Positions 51,655 to 60,542 of a stretch of 64,000 bases of DNA are shown here, in pieces. A model generated the notes under the pieces. It was not told where the DNA came from, did no database searches, and was given only the letters and a program-made list of their open reading frames with translations. This DNA comes from Thermoplasmata archaeon (lineage in GTDB: Archaea > Thermoplasmatota > Thermoplasmata > Sysuiplasmatales > Sysuiplasmataceae). A program made the position numbers and the translations under genes. Position 1 is the stretch's first letter. Every line of letters begins with the position of its first letter. The stretch is from assembly GCA_021806165.1 (NCBI GenBank), contig JAJZXY010000005.1, positions 1-64,000 of the forward strand. Reading direction: 5' to 3'.

Positions 51655-52665
51655 ATGCGGGTGGTTGCAGGAGGCAGGCAGACTGACATGGTTGCAGTCT
51701 GGTATGAGGGCGGCAGGGTTCGGTTCATTGACCAGAGGAAGCTGCCGGGGAAGCTCGAGATTTTCGAGGCATCTGGTTACGAGGATGTTGCCACCGCGAT
51801 AAGGGAGATGGTTGTGAGGGGTGCGCCTGCAATAGGATGCGCCGCAGCATACGGCATGGCACTTGCGATGAAGCAGGGCGCCGACACTTCAAGGGCCGCA
51901 GCCGCTCTCAGGGCGACCAGGCCAACGGCGCATGACCTCTTCTATGCCGTTGACTGGATGCTAGGCAGGGGAGAGCAGCTGGAGCCGGTCGAGGCCGCCG
52001 AGCGCTACACCGGAGAGATTGTCGGGAAGTGCAGGAAGATTGGCGAGAACGGAGCCTCCCTGCTGAAGGACGGCGACTCCATTCTCACACACTGCAATGC
52101 AGGCGCACTTGCCACCGTTGACATCGGGACTGCACTGGCGCCGATAAGGATTGCGAGGGATCAGGGGAAGCAGCTGTTCGTCTATGTGGATGAGACAAGG
52201 CCGTGGCTGCAGGGGAGCAGGCTGACAGCCTGGGAGCTTACAAACGAGTCAATACCACATGCAATAATCGCCGACAATGCAGCAGGCCACTTCCTCAAGG
52301 ATGATGTGGACTGCGTGATTGTCGGTGCTGACAGGATCGCCGCCAACGGCGACTTCGCCAACAAGATAGGCACGTACGAGAAGGCGGTGGTCGCAAGGGA
52401 GAACGGCGTGCCTTTCCATGTCGCCGCTCCCATCTCGACATTCGATTTCACCATTCCCTCCGGGTCCGGCATCAGGATTGAGGAGAGGAGGGAGGAGGAG
52501 GTGACATCCTTTATGGATGTCAGGGTTGCGGGCAGCTCAGAGAGGGCGCGGAACCCCGTGTTCGACGTCACACCCGCGCGCTATGTCACATCCATCATAA
52601 CGGAAGCGGGCGTCCACCAGCCCTCGGCCATCTCAGCCCTCAAGGGGCTATCAGGCGGGGAGTGA
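51655..52665 (+). CDS. mtnA: S-methyl-5-thioribose-1-phosphate isomerase
   Basis: A 336-residue aldose-ketose isomerase of methionine salvage, related to aIF2B. Family blocks: EMVVRGAPAIGCAAAYG, ILTHCNAGALATVDIGTAL with the catalytic Cys, DETRPWLQGSRLTAWEL, IVGADRIAANGDFANKIGTY with the catalytic Asp, and FHVAAPISTFD. The CNAGALA and GADRIAANGD pair favours MtnA over ribose-1,5-bisphosphate isomerase. comB follows 1 base after the stop. Confidence 0.92.
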   Translation: MRVVAGGRQTDMVAVWYEGGRVRFIDQRKLPGKLEIFEASGYEDVATAIREMVVRGAPAIGCAAAYGMALAMKQGADTSRAAAALRATRPTAHDLFYAVDWMLGRGEQLEPVEAAERYTGEIVGKCRKIGENGASLLKDGDSILTHCNAGALATVDIGTALAPIRIARDQGKQLFVYVDETRPWLQGSRLTAWELTNESIPHAIIADNAAGHFLKDDVDCVIVGADRIAANGDFANKIGTYEKAVVARENGVPFHVAAPISTFDFTIPSGSGIRIEERREEEVTSFMDVRVAGSSERARNPVFDVTPARYVTSIITEAGVHQPSAISALKGLSGGE

Positions 52666-52666
52666 A

Positions 52667-53440
52667 ATGACGCTCACGATAGACCTGAAATGGTATTCAG
52701 GCAGCGCCATTGTATCAAGGATGAGCGAGTACCTCGCCATCGTTGACATCTTCAGGGCAACAAGCATGATACCCACGCTGCTGGAGCGCGGTGCCGGGCG
52801 CATATTGCCCGTCGCCCTCGTGGAGGAGGCGCTTCAGCTGAAGGAGAGGCATCCAGACTACCTCCTCGCGGGGGAGGACAGGGGCAGGATGCCACAGGGA
52901 TTCTCATTCGGCAACTCCCCTTCGACCGTCTACACATCACTTCCTCCCGGCGGCCTCGCCGGTAGAACGATAGTGCACAGGAGCTCTGCCGGTACGCAGG
53001 CCATATCCAGGGCAGTGAAGGTGAAGAAGGAGCAGAATGCGCGCTACACAATATTCACTTCATCGCTGCTCAATGCCGCGGCTGTCGGCAGGCGCATAGC
53101 CGGACTCAACGGTGGAAGGGACGAGCGCCTGACGATACTGTGCAGCGGCTACCTCGACAAGATTTATGCCCTTGAGGATGAGATCGGCGCCGGTGCCCTC
53201 ATTGAGGGGATTGTTGCCGCAGGCAGCGAGGTCAAGCTCAGTGAGGTTGCGTCGGCAGCATACCTGGCCTGCCGCGGTGCCGGGGAGGAGATGGCATCAA
53301 TGCTCCGTCCAACCAAGTCCGCCGTGAAAATAATAGAGGTCGGGGATGAACCAGACATAGAGTTCTGCTGCAGGAGGAACATGTTCGACATTGTCCCGGT
53401 GGTAAGGGACGGCGCAGTGGTCAGGGACGGGCAGGAGTGA
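52667..53440 (+). CDS. comB: 2-phosphosulfolactate phosphatase (ComB-like)
   Basis: A 257-residue magnesium-dependent phosphatase. In methanogens ComB dephosphorylates 2-phosphosulfolactate in coenzyme M synthesis. Matching blocks: AIVDIFRATSMIPTLLERGA, LLAGEDRGRMPQGFSFGNSP (usual GExxGxxxxGFDxGNSP) and IVHRSSAGTQAISRA (usual TTNGTRA-like). No other coenzyme M genes are in the window and the gene is fused by a 1-base gap to mtnA. I infer that it may act in thiosugar or methionine salvage, or on an unrelated phosphate ester. Confidence 0.82.
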   Translation: MTLTIDLKWYSGSAIVSRMSEYLAIVDIFRATSMIPTLLERGAGRILPVALVEEALQLKERHPDYLLAGEDRGRMPQGFSFGNSPSTVYTSLPPGGLAGRTIVHRSSAGTQAISRAVKVKKEQNARYTIFTSSLLNAAAVGRRIAGLNGGRDERLTILCSGYLDKIYALEDEIGAGALIEGIVAAGSEVKLSEVASAAYLACRGAGEEMASMLRPTKSAVKIIEVGDEPDIEFCCRRNMFDIVPVVRDGAVVRDGQE

Positions 53441-53446
53441 GGATGC

Positions 53447-54769
53447 TCATCTGCCTCCTGCCGCTCTGAGGAACCGGGCGGTGTGGTCAACAGCCTGGTA
53501 GAAGCGGCCGATGTCCACGCTCTCGTCAGGCGCATGCACCCTTGAGAGGTTGTCACCCACGCCTATCGCGCTCACACCTTCGGGTATTCCCACCGTCCTG
53601 GTGAAAATCCCCATGGGCTGCGTCCCCGCGCCGTTTATCATCACCACAGGTTCGCACCCGTAGCTTTCCGATGCAGACTCTATCATGGCTTTAGCCACCC
53701 AGCTCCCTGCAGAAGTCCTGACTGGATATTCCATCCCGAACTGGCTGATGCTGCCACCGAAGCCCACGCTCCTCAGGCGCTGCTCCAGCAGCCCGAACAG
53801 CCTGGCGGGGTCCTGGTCCGGGACGAGCCTGAAGTCCAGTTTTGCCATCGCTTTCCTCGGGGTAACTGTCTTCGACCCCTTTCCTGTGTAACCGGAGAGC
53901 AGGCCGTCAATGTTGCATGTGGGCTCTGCCAGCAGCGCATATGAAAGCTCCTCCCTCTTCATGCTCCTCAGTTCCCTGACAGCGCAGGAGTTCAGCATCT
54001 CCTCCGGGTCTAGGGGATAGGCCTCGACCAGGCGCCTCTCCTCTCCGGTCAGGGGCCTGACACCGTCGTAGAAGCCGTCCACAAGCACCCGCCTGCCGTC
54101 GTATATGGTATTCAGCGCATGGACAAGGTTCCATGGCGCCCCGTTGGTGACAGCCGCCAGGGATGAGTGGAGGTCGCTCCTTCCAGTCTCCTCCTCCAGC
54201 TCCACGTACAGCAGCCCCTTGACACCAAGCGTCACCGTCGGCCTTCCCCCGGCGTCAACCTGGCTCCCCTCCATGACAACGGCATCGGCCGCAAGCTTCT
54301 GCCTGTTTTCAGACGCGAATGACTCCAGGTTCGGGCTCCCAATCTCCTCCTCCCCCTCGAACAGGAACTTCAGATTGACTTCAAGTTCATCCCTCTCCAG
54401 CACCTCCCCGATGCCGAAGAGCCTGGCGACTAGCGTTCCCTTGTTGTCAGCCGAACCCCTGCCGTACACCCTCCCGTCCCTGACCGCTGCCGAGAACGGG
54501 TCCCCGCTCCATTCGCCAGCAGGATCTACAGGCTGCACATCATAATGGTTGTAGATGAGCACAGTCTTCCCTGAACCGTTGCTGACCTCACCGAAGACCA
54601 CCGGGTTGCCGCCGCTGCGCATCATCTCCCCCCTCAGTCCCACCGAGTTCATGAGGTCCACCAGGTAGGATGCAGCCTCGTCCACACCCTCCCTCGAGGC
54701 TGATATTGAGGGTATGCGCACAAATTCCCTGTACTTCTCGAGCATGCTGTTCCTGCTTTCATCAATCAT
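53447..54769 (-). CDS. M20-family metallopeptidase (dipeptidase-like)
   Basis: A 440-residue zinc peptidase. Metal sites in order: TVLIYNHYDVQPVDPAGEW (H, D), YGRGSADNKGTLVAR (Asp), LFEGEEEIGSPNL (catalytic Glu-Glu), and a late His block DNLSRVHAPDESVDIG. The dimerisation domain lies in between. Many family members are carnosinase- or succinyl-diaminopimelate-type enzymes. ATG 54769 opens MIDESRNSML. The 285 bases to nop5 contain no clear gene. Confidence 0.88.
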   Translation of the reverse strand: MIDESRNSMLEKYREFVRIPSISASREGVDEAASYLVDLMNSVGLRGEMMRSGGNPVVFGEVSNGSGKTVLIYNHYDVQPVDPAGEWSGDPFSAAVRDGRVYGRGSADNKGTLVARLFGIGEVLERDELEVNLKFLFEGEEEIGSPNLESFASENRQKLAADAVVMEGSQVDAGGRPTVTLGVKGLLYVELEEETGRSDLHSSLAAVTNGAPWNLVHALNTIYDGRRVLVDGFYDGVRPLTGEERRLVEAYPLDPEEMLNSCAVRELRSMKREELSYALLAEPTCNIDGLLSGYTGKGSKTVTPRKAMAKLDFRLVPDQDPARLFGLLEQRLRSVGFGGSISQFGMEYPVRTSAGSWVAKAMIESASESYGCEPVVMINGAGTQPMGIFTRTVGIPEGVSAIGVGDNLSRVHAPDESVDIGRFYQAVDHTARFLRAAGGR

Positions 54770-55017
54770 GGTCACAGCTCCATTACCTCCTGCAACCTGA
54801 ATGGATCCTCCCGTTATGATGTTTGCATGCCGGCCGGGGAGCGTCAGCTGCGGCGGACTGTGCTGCAGCACCGCCAGGAAGGCCAAGGGATAGCACACGC
54901 AGCAGAAGCGTCTGTGAGCGTACATGAAGCGGGTGTGAGGGCGGGGGCATCCCTGTCCATGTCACCCCTGCTGGCTTTGTTCCTTTGTCAATCTGTCTGC
55001 AAGGGGCCAAAAGCAGT

Positions 55018-55027
55018 CAATAAACGC
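55018..55027 (+). promoter_or_regulatory. TATA-like box of nop5
   Basis: CAATAAACGC, about 30 bases before the GTG at 55055, which suggests a leaderless transcript. Confidence 0.4.
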
Positions 55028-55054
55028 ATATCCTAGCTCTACATCATCCATCCC

Positions 55055-56122
55055 GTGCTGATCGCGACAAAATGGTTCGGTGTCTTCCTGATTGACGGGG
55101 ACAAGGTGGTCAAGACGCACCTCTTCCCGAAGGACCCTTCAGGGATTGCCACGCGTCTCCACGCCATCCAGAAGGGGCATATTCTGGACGAGGAGAGGGC
55201 GGCAGCCCAGGGAAGAAGGGTAAATGTGCTTGAGAGCAGGCTCGAACCTCTTGGGAGGATGGTCGTGGCCGACGCCTCGTTTGTGAACGCTGCCACATAC
55301 GGTTTCAGGGAGACTCTGCTCAAGGAGGCACTCCTCCTTCTGGCAGAAATGAAGACGGAGGAGGAAACGGGTGCAGACAGGCATCTGATGGAGGCCATTG
55401 CCTCCTACGACGCGGCTCAGGAGCAGATAAACCAGCTTGACCTGAAGCTTCATTCATGGTACGGCCTGCACTACCCTGAGCTCGGCGATGCACTGAAGGG
55501 CATCGACTACTCAAAGGCCGTGAGCTCGTACGGTGACAGGGAATCGGTGCAGGAGGGGATGGATTTGAGCGGAGCCTCGATAGGGGTGGATTTCATCGAA
55601 GGGGAGAAGGAGATGCTCATGTCACTCGCCTCCGGCATCATCTACCTCACCGACCTCTCCGAAAAGACCGGTGAGTACATAGACAGGCGTTCGCAGGAGG
55701 TGCTGCCCAACCTCTCCGCCCTCCTGGGTCCTAAACTGGCCTGCAGGCTTGTCAGGGAGGCGGGAGGGCTTGAGAGGCTCTCCTCATTCCCTGCAGGCAC
55801 CGTGCAGCTGATTGGCGCCGAGAAGGCACTTTTCAGGCATCTGAGGAAGGGGCGCAGGCCGCCGAAGCACGGACTGATATTCCAGCACCCCCTCGTCCAC
55901 AGCATGCCCCGGGACAGGCGCGGGCGGATGTCCCGCTTCATAGGCGGGAAGGCTGCCATAGCCGCCCGCCTTGACATGTACCGCGGCAGAGACATGGGTG
56001 AGGAGCTGAAGCGCGAGGCGGAGAAGAGGGCCGGGGAGCTGAGGAGCGCCCCGGCAGCGAAGAAGAGGCACCAGTCCACCGACACCGGTGCTTCCGGCGG
56101 CAGGGGCCGTGGCCGTGAATAG
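55055..56122 (+). CDS. nop5: Archaeal Nop5 (Nop56/58) of the C/D-box RNP
   Basis: A 355-residue scaffold of box C/D small RNPs that guides 2'-O-methylation together with L7Ae and fibrillarin. The N-terminal domain binds fibrillarin; a long coiled coil lies around residues 90-210; the Nop domain follows with PNLSALLGPKLACRLVREAG and LSSFPAGTVQLIGAEKALFRHL, then the RNA-binding GLIFQHPLVH. The tail is basic (AAKKRHQ). The start is GTG 55055. No fibrillarin gene (flpA) is adjacent, unlike many archaea. Confidence 0.9.
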   Translation: MLIATKWFGVFLIDGDKVVKTHLFPKDPSGIATRLHAIQKGHILDEERAAAQGRRVNVLESRLEPLGRMVVADASFVNAATYGFRETLLKEALLLLAEMKTEEETGADRHLMEAIASYDAAQEQINQLDLKLHSWYGLHYPELGDALKGIDYSKAVSSYGDRESVQEGMDLSGASIGVDFIEGEKEMLMSLASGIIYLTDLSEKTGEYIDRRSQEVLPNLSALLGPKLACRLVREAGGLERLSSFPAGTVQLIGAEKALFRHLRKGRRPPKHGLIFQHPLVHSMPRDRRGRMSRFIGGKAAIAARLDMYRGRDMGEELKREAEKRAGELRSAPAAKKRHQSTDTGASGGRGRGRE

Positions 56123-56125
56123 CAG

Positions 56126-56578
56126 CTACCCGATTCTCTGGAAAACAACCCTGTACCTGTAATGCCATGCCAATCCCAGTATCACTCCCAGGTTGGCAAA
56201 CAGCAGCACATATGCCATTAGCAGCAGCCGTGCGACGGGTCCGGGCCCGTAGAAGCTGCCGTCGAACCATATAATGCCCAGCAGGGTCACCAGGGCGGCT
56301 GCAATTGGCAGCGAAAGTATCAGCTGGAGCGTCCGGCCCGCATCCGAATATACTGGATGGCCGGGCTGCGGCATCCATCTCAAGTCAAAATCGGATCTCC
56401 GGCCGCAGACTGGACACCTGAAGCGCCAGTACCGGCCAACCCTGGTGGCAGACAGGGAGGGGTACCTGCCGTGAAAAAAGTTGAAGGCCGAGCCGCATGC
56501 CATGCACCTGGTCAGATTCATTGTCCAGTTCCTGCGCCAGAAGTCTGGCTGCGCCAAGCCGTATTCCACCGGACTCAT
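56126..56578 (-). CDS. Zinc-ribbon membrane protein
   Basis: A 150-residue protein. The N-terminal part has TRCMACGSAFNFF and FRCPVCGRRSDF, two CxxC pairs of a zinc ribbon. Two membrane helices follow (LSLPIAAALVTLLGIIWF and LLLMAYVLLFANLGVILGL). ATG 56578 (MSPVEYGLAQ) is placed about 25 bases after a TATA-like ATAAATAGG (near 56605), and this argues against the longer frame. Family not named. Confidence 0.6.
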   Translation of the reverse strand: MSPVEYGLAQPDFWRRNWTMNLTRCMACGSAFNFFHGRYPSLSATRVGRYWRFRCPVCGRRSDFDLRWMPQPGHPVYSDAGRTLQLILSLPIAAALVTLLGIIWFDGSFYGPGPVARLLLMAYVLLFANLGVILGLAWHYRYRVVFQRIG

Positions 56579-56652
56579 TTCCTGTCTGCGGTAGACTCTG
56601 TTCCTATTTATCCCTGACGTGAGCTGGCAGGTACGGCTGGACGATGCATGCA

Positions 56653-57246
56653 TCAGAATGCAATCATTGCCATGACGAATATGAGTGCAATCTGGAATAT
56701 GGCCTGCACCCCGCCGAGCTTCATGTTCAGGGTTGTGAGCCTGACCACCTTCCTGAAGTCCGGCTCCTCCTTGATGATCTCGAGAAAGCTTCTCACCTCG
56801 TTGGGGAGGAATATTCCAAGTCCCTGTATGAACAGTATTACAATTATGATTCCCGAGGCTATGAACACTGGATGGCTCAGGTTAAAGATGCCCATGCGCG
56901 TGGCCAGGAAATAGCCGGCGGTTGTAGCGGTTGCGGATATTGAGGGCATGATGAACAGCATGCTCGGCGTCAGCCTCTTTGCTATTTCCGCCTTGGCTGA
57001 CGGTTCCACATACCTCATCACCGTCGAGAAGATGACGCCCATGAAGATGTCGAAACCGGTCCAGGTTGCCCCGGTTATGACGTGGACATAGTCAAGATAT
57101 ACGAGCTGGTGGAGCTGCAGAACAACAGCAAGGGCCACAATCGGGATGAGTGAAAGTATGAACCCGCGGACCATCAGCTTCCTTGTGTAGGGTGGCCAGA
57201 CCCTTTTAGACGCTACCGCATGTCCCTTCGCGTATGCATCCGCCAT
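56653..57246 (-). CDS. Multi-pass membrane protein, family uncertain
   Basis: A 197-residue protein with about five helices. Distinctive is VYLDYVHVITGATWTGFDIF near residue 70 (His, Trp), then SMLFIMPSISATATTAGY. The layout recalls DUF2269/CopD-like membrane proteins, but key histidines are too few to say. The start is ATG 57246. It ends 75 bases after the zinc-ribbon gene start on the same strand. Confidence 0.5.
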   Translation of the reverse strand: MADAYAKGHAVASKRVWPPYTRKLMVRGFILSLIPIVALAVVLQLHQLVYLDYVHVITGATWTGFDIFMGVIFSTVMRYVEPSAKAEIAKRLTPSMLFIMPSISATATTAGYFLATRMGIFNLSHPVFIASGIIIVILFIQGLGIFLPNEVRSFLEIIKEEPDFRKVVRLTTLNMKLGGVQAIFQIALIFVMAMIAF

Positions 57247-57356
57247 TGGAACACGAATCCCGCATCCCCTTCATATATTGTGCAGCCTGCACGACTGCAG
57301 CGTAAGGCCGCCTTCTCGCCATTTCAGGGCTCCACCAGCCCCCCGGGTCGCGAAAT

Positions 57357-57366
57357 GTATATAACT
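57357..57366 (+). promoter_or_regulatory. TATA-like box of the aIF5A operon
   Basis: TGTATATAAC, about 30 bases before the ATG at 57394; leader of roughly 8 bases. Confidence 0.55.
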
Positions 57367-57393
57367 GCGCTTAAGATGCAAAGCCGATAAGCT

Positions 57394-57780
57394 ATGGCAT
57401 GGACACAGGCCGAAGTCAGGGAGCTGAAAGAGGGCAGGTACTTACTCATTGACAATCAGCCCTGCAAGATACTGAGCATTTCAACATCAAAACCAGGGAA
57501 GCACGGTGAAGCAAAGGCAAGGATCGATGCCGTAGGCGTCTTCGACGGCTCGAAGAGGAGCATCGTCCATCCTGTGAAGCATCGGGTACAGGTCCCTCAG
57601 ATGGACAAGAGGAAGGCGCAAATCCTCTCCATTCAGGGTGAGGAGGTCCAGCTGATGGACCTTGAGACGTTCGAGACATTCCACCTCAAGATCAGTGATG
57701 AGCAGAAGGAGTCGCTTGCCACAGGGAGCGAAATACTTTACATCTCCTCTATGGGAATGAGGAAGATATTCGAACTGTGA
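57394..57780 (+). CDS. eif5A: Translation initiation/elongation factor aIF5A
   Basis: A 128-residue protein that helps ribosomes at difficult peptide bonds. The hypusine loop is STSKPGKHGEAKARI, the modified Lys lying between Gly and His. The C-terminal OB-like domain follows (AQILSIQGEEVQLMDLETFE). Length and start are standard. The stop overlaps the ureohydrolase GTG start (GTGA), so the agmatinase gene is translationally coupled. Confidence 0.95.
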   Translation: MAWTQAEVRELKEGRYLLIDNQPCKILSISTSKPGKHGEAKARIDAVGVFDGSKRSIVHPVKHRVQVPQMDKRKAQILSIQGEEVQLMDLETFETFHLKISDEQKESLATGSEILYISSMGMRKIFEL

Positions 57781-58646
57781 CGCTCACAATGTCACCGCAT
57801 CCACTCAAATTTGCAGACACCATGGACGAGTACGGTCCGTCCAGGGTCGTGATTCTGGGAGTGCCGTACGACAGGACAACCTCCTACAGGCCAGGGACCA
57901 GGTTCGGACCCAACGCCATCAGGGAGGCGAGCTGGAATTTCGAAAGCTACCTCTTCGACCATGGGGTTGACCTCAGGGACATCGATGTATTCGATATGGG
58001 CGACATGGAGGAATTCGGGCCAGTCGATGAAATGTACGACGAAGTGCATTCAACAGCGGGCTCTGCAATCAGGGATCGCAAGTTCCTCCTTACATTCGGC
58101 GGTGAACATTCAATTTCTCCTCCCATCGTAACCAACTATCCTAGTGACATAGGTGTTGTTGTGGTGGACGCTCACCTGGACTTCAGAAACGAGTATCTGG
58201 GCTGGAAGAACAGCCACGCCTGCGCCAGCAGGAGATTTGCAGACCATGTTGGAATTGGCAGCATAATGCAGATTGGCATAAGGTCGGTTGGAAGGGAAGA
58301 TCTTGAAGATGCAGAGGGACTGGATTTCATTGATGCCTATTTTGTTTCGGAAAAAGGCATCGACGCATCAATAAGACGAATTGAGGAAAAGTTGGGGAAG
58401 AAGAAGATTTACCTGAGCATAGACATAGATGGCATCGACCCAGCCTATGCACCGGGCACAGGGACACCTGAACCGTTCGGCCTTTCGCCTTTTCAGGTTC
58501 GAAAACTTATAGTCAAACTCTCGTCAAGACTGGTGGGGGCCGACATTGTCGAAGTGTCCCCTCAGTATGACAACGGAAACACCGCTGCTCTGGCCGCCAG
58601 ACTGGCCAGGGAGATCATAGCCACAAGGCATCCGTCTTACAGATGA
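57777..58646 (+). CDS. speB: Agmatinase (ureohydrolase), coupled to aIF5A
   Basis: A 289-residue manganese enzyme; agmatine to putrescine and urea, or a related route to the deoxyhypusine butylamine group. Signature blocks: FGGEHSISPPIV, VVDAHLDFRNEYLG (DAHxD form), LSIDIDGIDPAYAPGTGTPEP, then VEVSPQYDNGNTAALAAR. The N-terminal GVPYDRTTSYRPGTRFGP is typical agmatinase. The start is GTG 57777 or ATG 57789. Distinct from the paralog at 3840-4763. Directly coupled with aIF5A, it probably feeds hypusine synthesis. Confidence 0.9.
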   Translation: MTLTMSPHPLKFADTMDEYGPSRVVILGVPYDRTTSYRPGTRFGPNAIREASWNFESYLFDHGVDLRDIDVFDMGDMEEFGPVDEMYDEVHSTAGSAIRDRKFLLTFGGEHSISPPIVTNYPSDIGVVVVDAHLDFRNEYLGWKNSHACASRRFADHVGIGSIMQIGIRSVGREDLEDAEGLDFIDAYFVSEKGIDASIRRIEEKLGKKKIYLSIDIDGIDPAYAPGTGTPEPFGLSPFQVRKLIVKLSSRLVGADIVEVSPQYDNGNTAALAARLAREIIATRHPSYR

Positions 58647-58661
58647 AACAGTTCCCGGACC

Positions 58662-58668
58662 TTTTTTT
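58662..58668 (+). terminator. Poly-T terminator after the aIF5A-speB operon
   Basis: Seven Ts (CTTTTTTTC) follow a GC-rich stretch 16 bases after the stop. T-runs alone end transcription in archaea. Confidence 0.55.
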
Positions 58669-58719
58669 CTTGAATTTACGGGCGGTTCAGTTAAGAAGCA
58701 AGCCAGCCTATCTGGACTT

Positions 58720-59706
58720 ATGAGTCCGCTGGAGGAGCTTGCCGCAAGTCTCATCGCAGTCTTCGCCGCTTCACTCCTTTTCATCAATGCAATCGAGTAC
58801 ATCGCCGGAAGGATGAAGTGGACAAGCTCTTTCACAGGATCAATCGTGACACCCCTCTTCACTTCGATTCCTGAGCTCATCATTTTCCTTATTGCTGTCT
58901 TCTCCTATTCCCGCGAAAAGGGATACGAGATCGGGATTGGGGCAATAATAGGGGAGCCATTCATCACTTCGACGCTTTCCTACTTCCTGGTGCTCTTGTC
59001 CGTCGTAGCTGCACGCCTCGCAGGTAGGCCGCTCTCGAAGGGGTTTGCAGTCAGCAGTGACATGAGGCTCCCGTATATCATGATAGCAGTCCTGTTTCCA
59101 TGGATAATCATACCCGGGATATTCCATTCGATGTTCCTGCAATACATAATGGGGGCGGTGTATCTTCTCTCGTACCTCCTTTACATATGGCTCGTCCGCA
59201 ATAGAGAAGCAGCTTCGCTTGTGGAGGCCGGCGAGGAGGCATATTTTGTCAGACTGTTAGGATCGCCCTTCTATGCCCTCCTGCAGATGCTTTTGGCCAT
59301 ACTGGTATTGTACTTTGGCTCAACTTTGCTTGTTGAGTCAATTTCCCGGATTTCGTCTCCACAGCCGGGTTCCGCGCTTTCCCTGTCCATACTGCTAATA
59401 CCGATGGCCACAGCCATACCCGAGACAATTGCGAGCATGATATGGGCCTTCACCGGAAAGAACGATCTTGCAATCGGCGCGCTTGTTGGTGAAAATGTAC
59501 TCTACGCCACCTTCTACCCCGGATTCTCACTCTTGATAATTCCCTGGAATCTGAACCTCACGGCAGCAGTCGGTGTTATCGGGACAGTGATTGCATCGGC
59601 ATTGTACTTCTCATTCGTCAGGAAGGGAAGGATACCCGCCTATGTCATGTCTTTCGGGCTTGCATTCTTTATCATCTACATCTGCAGCCTCGCCTTCATC
59701 GCGTGA
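58720..59706 (+). CDS. Sodium/calcium exchanger family (CaCA) antiporter
   Basis: A 328-residue protein with about ten helices in two inverted repeats. Ion-binding repeats are VTPLFTSIPELIIFLI in the first half and LIPMATAIPETIASMI with IGALVGENVLYATFYP in the second; the Glu of each PE is expected to bind cation. The first-repeat companion block is IGIGAIIGEPFITSTL. It exports a divalent cation in exchange for Na+ or H+. The start is ATG 58720. Confidence 0.82.
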   Translation: MSPLEELAASLIAVFAASLLFINAIEYIAGRMKWTSSFTGSIVTPLFTSIPELIIFLIAVFSYSREKGYEIGIGAIIGEPFITSTLSYFLVLLSVVAARLAGRPLSKGFAVSSDMRLPYIMIAVLFPWIIIPGIFHSMFLQYIMGAVYLLSYLLYIWLVRNREAASLVEAGEEAYFVRLLGSPFYALLQMLLAILVLYFGSTLLVESISRISSPQPGSALSLSILLIPMATAIPETIASMIWAFTGKNDLAIGALVGENVLYATFYPGFSLLIIPWNLNLTAAVGVIGTVIASALYFSFVRKGRIPAYVMSFGLAFFIIYICSLAFIA

Positions 59707-59796
59707 AATGCATGCACCGGGGAGCAGACAGGAGCAAACGAGGAAAAATAAAATCGGAAAGAGGTTTTCTCAACAACTGTCAGGCTGTCTTCTTCA

Positions 59797-60417
59797 TCAA
59801 TCGGACACGACGCCTGCGGCGCTGATGTCAACTGTCAGTTTTGCCGTTCCAGAATGTGTTCCCGGCGGGAGAGGCGTTGCAGACAGTCCGATGAGTATGT
59901 AGAACACTGTGGCATGCGCGTTTGGCGCGACATAGATACCGGGGCTGGTGACGCTTGACATGCTGCTGTATACGACAAATCCGCCGGTAGTGGCCATATC
60001 TGACATAAACACCGGGAGAGTGTTGGCTGTGGATACTCCCACAGAGTTCGTCCACAGAGTCGCATCAGGTGAGGCATAGAATCCTACCCCTGTGTTGTTC
60101 AGCACCACTTCAACGCCTACATATTCACCCTGCACCAGGTTCTTGACATTCACAGTCAGGACCGTATTGCCGTTGGCTGATGTCGAATCACCTGTAACCC
60201 AGAGCGGAGAAGGCATGTGGCCGTTAATATTTGTCGGATAAACACTCGACATCGGTCCGCTCGTCTGGTTCCAATACACCGAAGCAGTGTATGACAACTG
60301 GGCCTCAGTCTGCCCGATGTTTGTGACATTTGTCCCGCTGTATGCGGAAAAAGCAAATACTCCCGTCATTCCTATCAGTATGGGGACCATTGCGAGAGCA
60401 ATCATTTTCTTATTCAT
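59797..60417 (-). CDS. TasA/AbpA-like secreted fibre protein
   Basis: A 206-residue exported protein. It begins MNKKMIALAMVPILIGMTGV, a SipW-type signal sequence, followed by FSAYSGTNVTNIGQTEAQLS, then beta-rich repeats with Asn/Thr/Gly (NVKNLVQGEYVGVEVVLN, GTAKLTVDISAAGVVS). No membrane anchor at the end. The layout fits TasA of bacilli and the archaeal bundling pilin AbpA. A near-perfect Shine-Dalgarno (GGAGGTGA, 5 to 6 bases before the ATG) suggests high expression. The S26B peptidase starts 125 bases away on the other strand. Confidence 0.55.
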   Translation of the reverse strand: MNKKMIALAMVPILIGMTGVFAFSAYSGTNVTNIGQTEAQLSYTASVYWNQTSGPMSSVYPTNINGHMPSPLWVTGDSTSANGNTVLTVNVKNLVQGEYVGVEVVLNNTGVGFYASPDATLWTNSVGVSTANTLPVFMSDMATTGGFVVYSSMSSVTSPGIYVAPNAHATVFYILIGLSATPLPPGTHSGTAKLTVDISAAGVVSD

Positions 60418-60514
60418 GTATTCACCTCCTTCCCCTTGCTGTGTATTGGAATGCGGAACGTTAATAAAGAATGGTAAGAATTGGTGGTTCCTACTGATTT
60501 AAATATAAAAAGGA

Positions 60515-60530
60515 AGAAACTCCGGTTTCT
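60515..60530 (+). promoter_or_regulatory. Hairpin in the signal peptidase leader
   Basis: AGAAAC and GTTTCT flank TCCG, directly after a TATA-like run TTTAAATATAAAA (60499-60511). It is a possible operator or leader hairpin before the TTG at 60543. Confidence 0.4.
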
Positions 60531-60542
60531 GCCTTTCGGGGG

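Noticed and set aside
54783-55010. Possible small gene or guide RNA between the M20 peptidase and nop5
   Set aside because: An ATGATGT resembling a C box occurs, but no matching D box and spacing were found, and the frames lack protein-like pattern.
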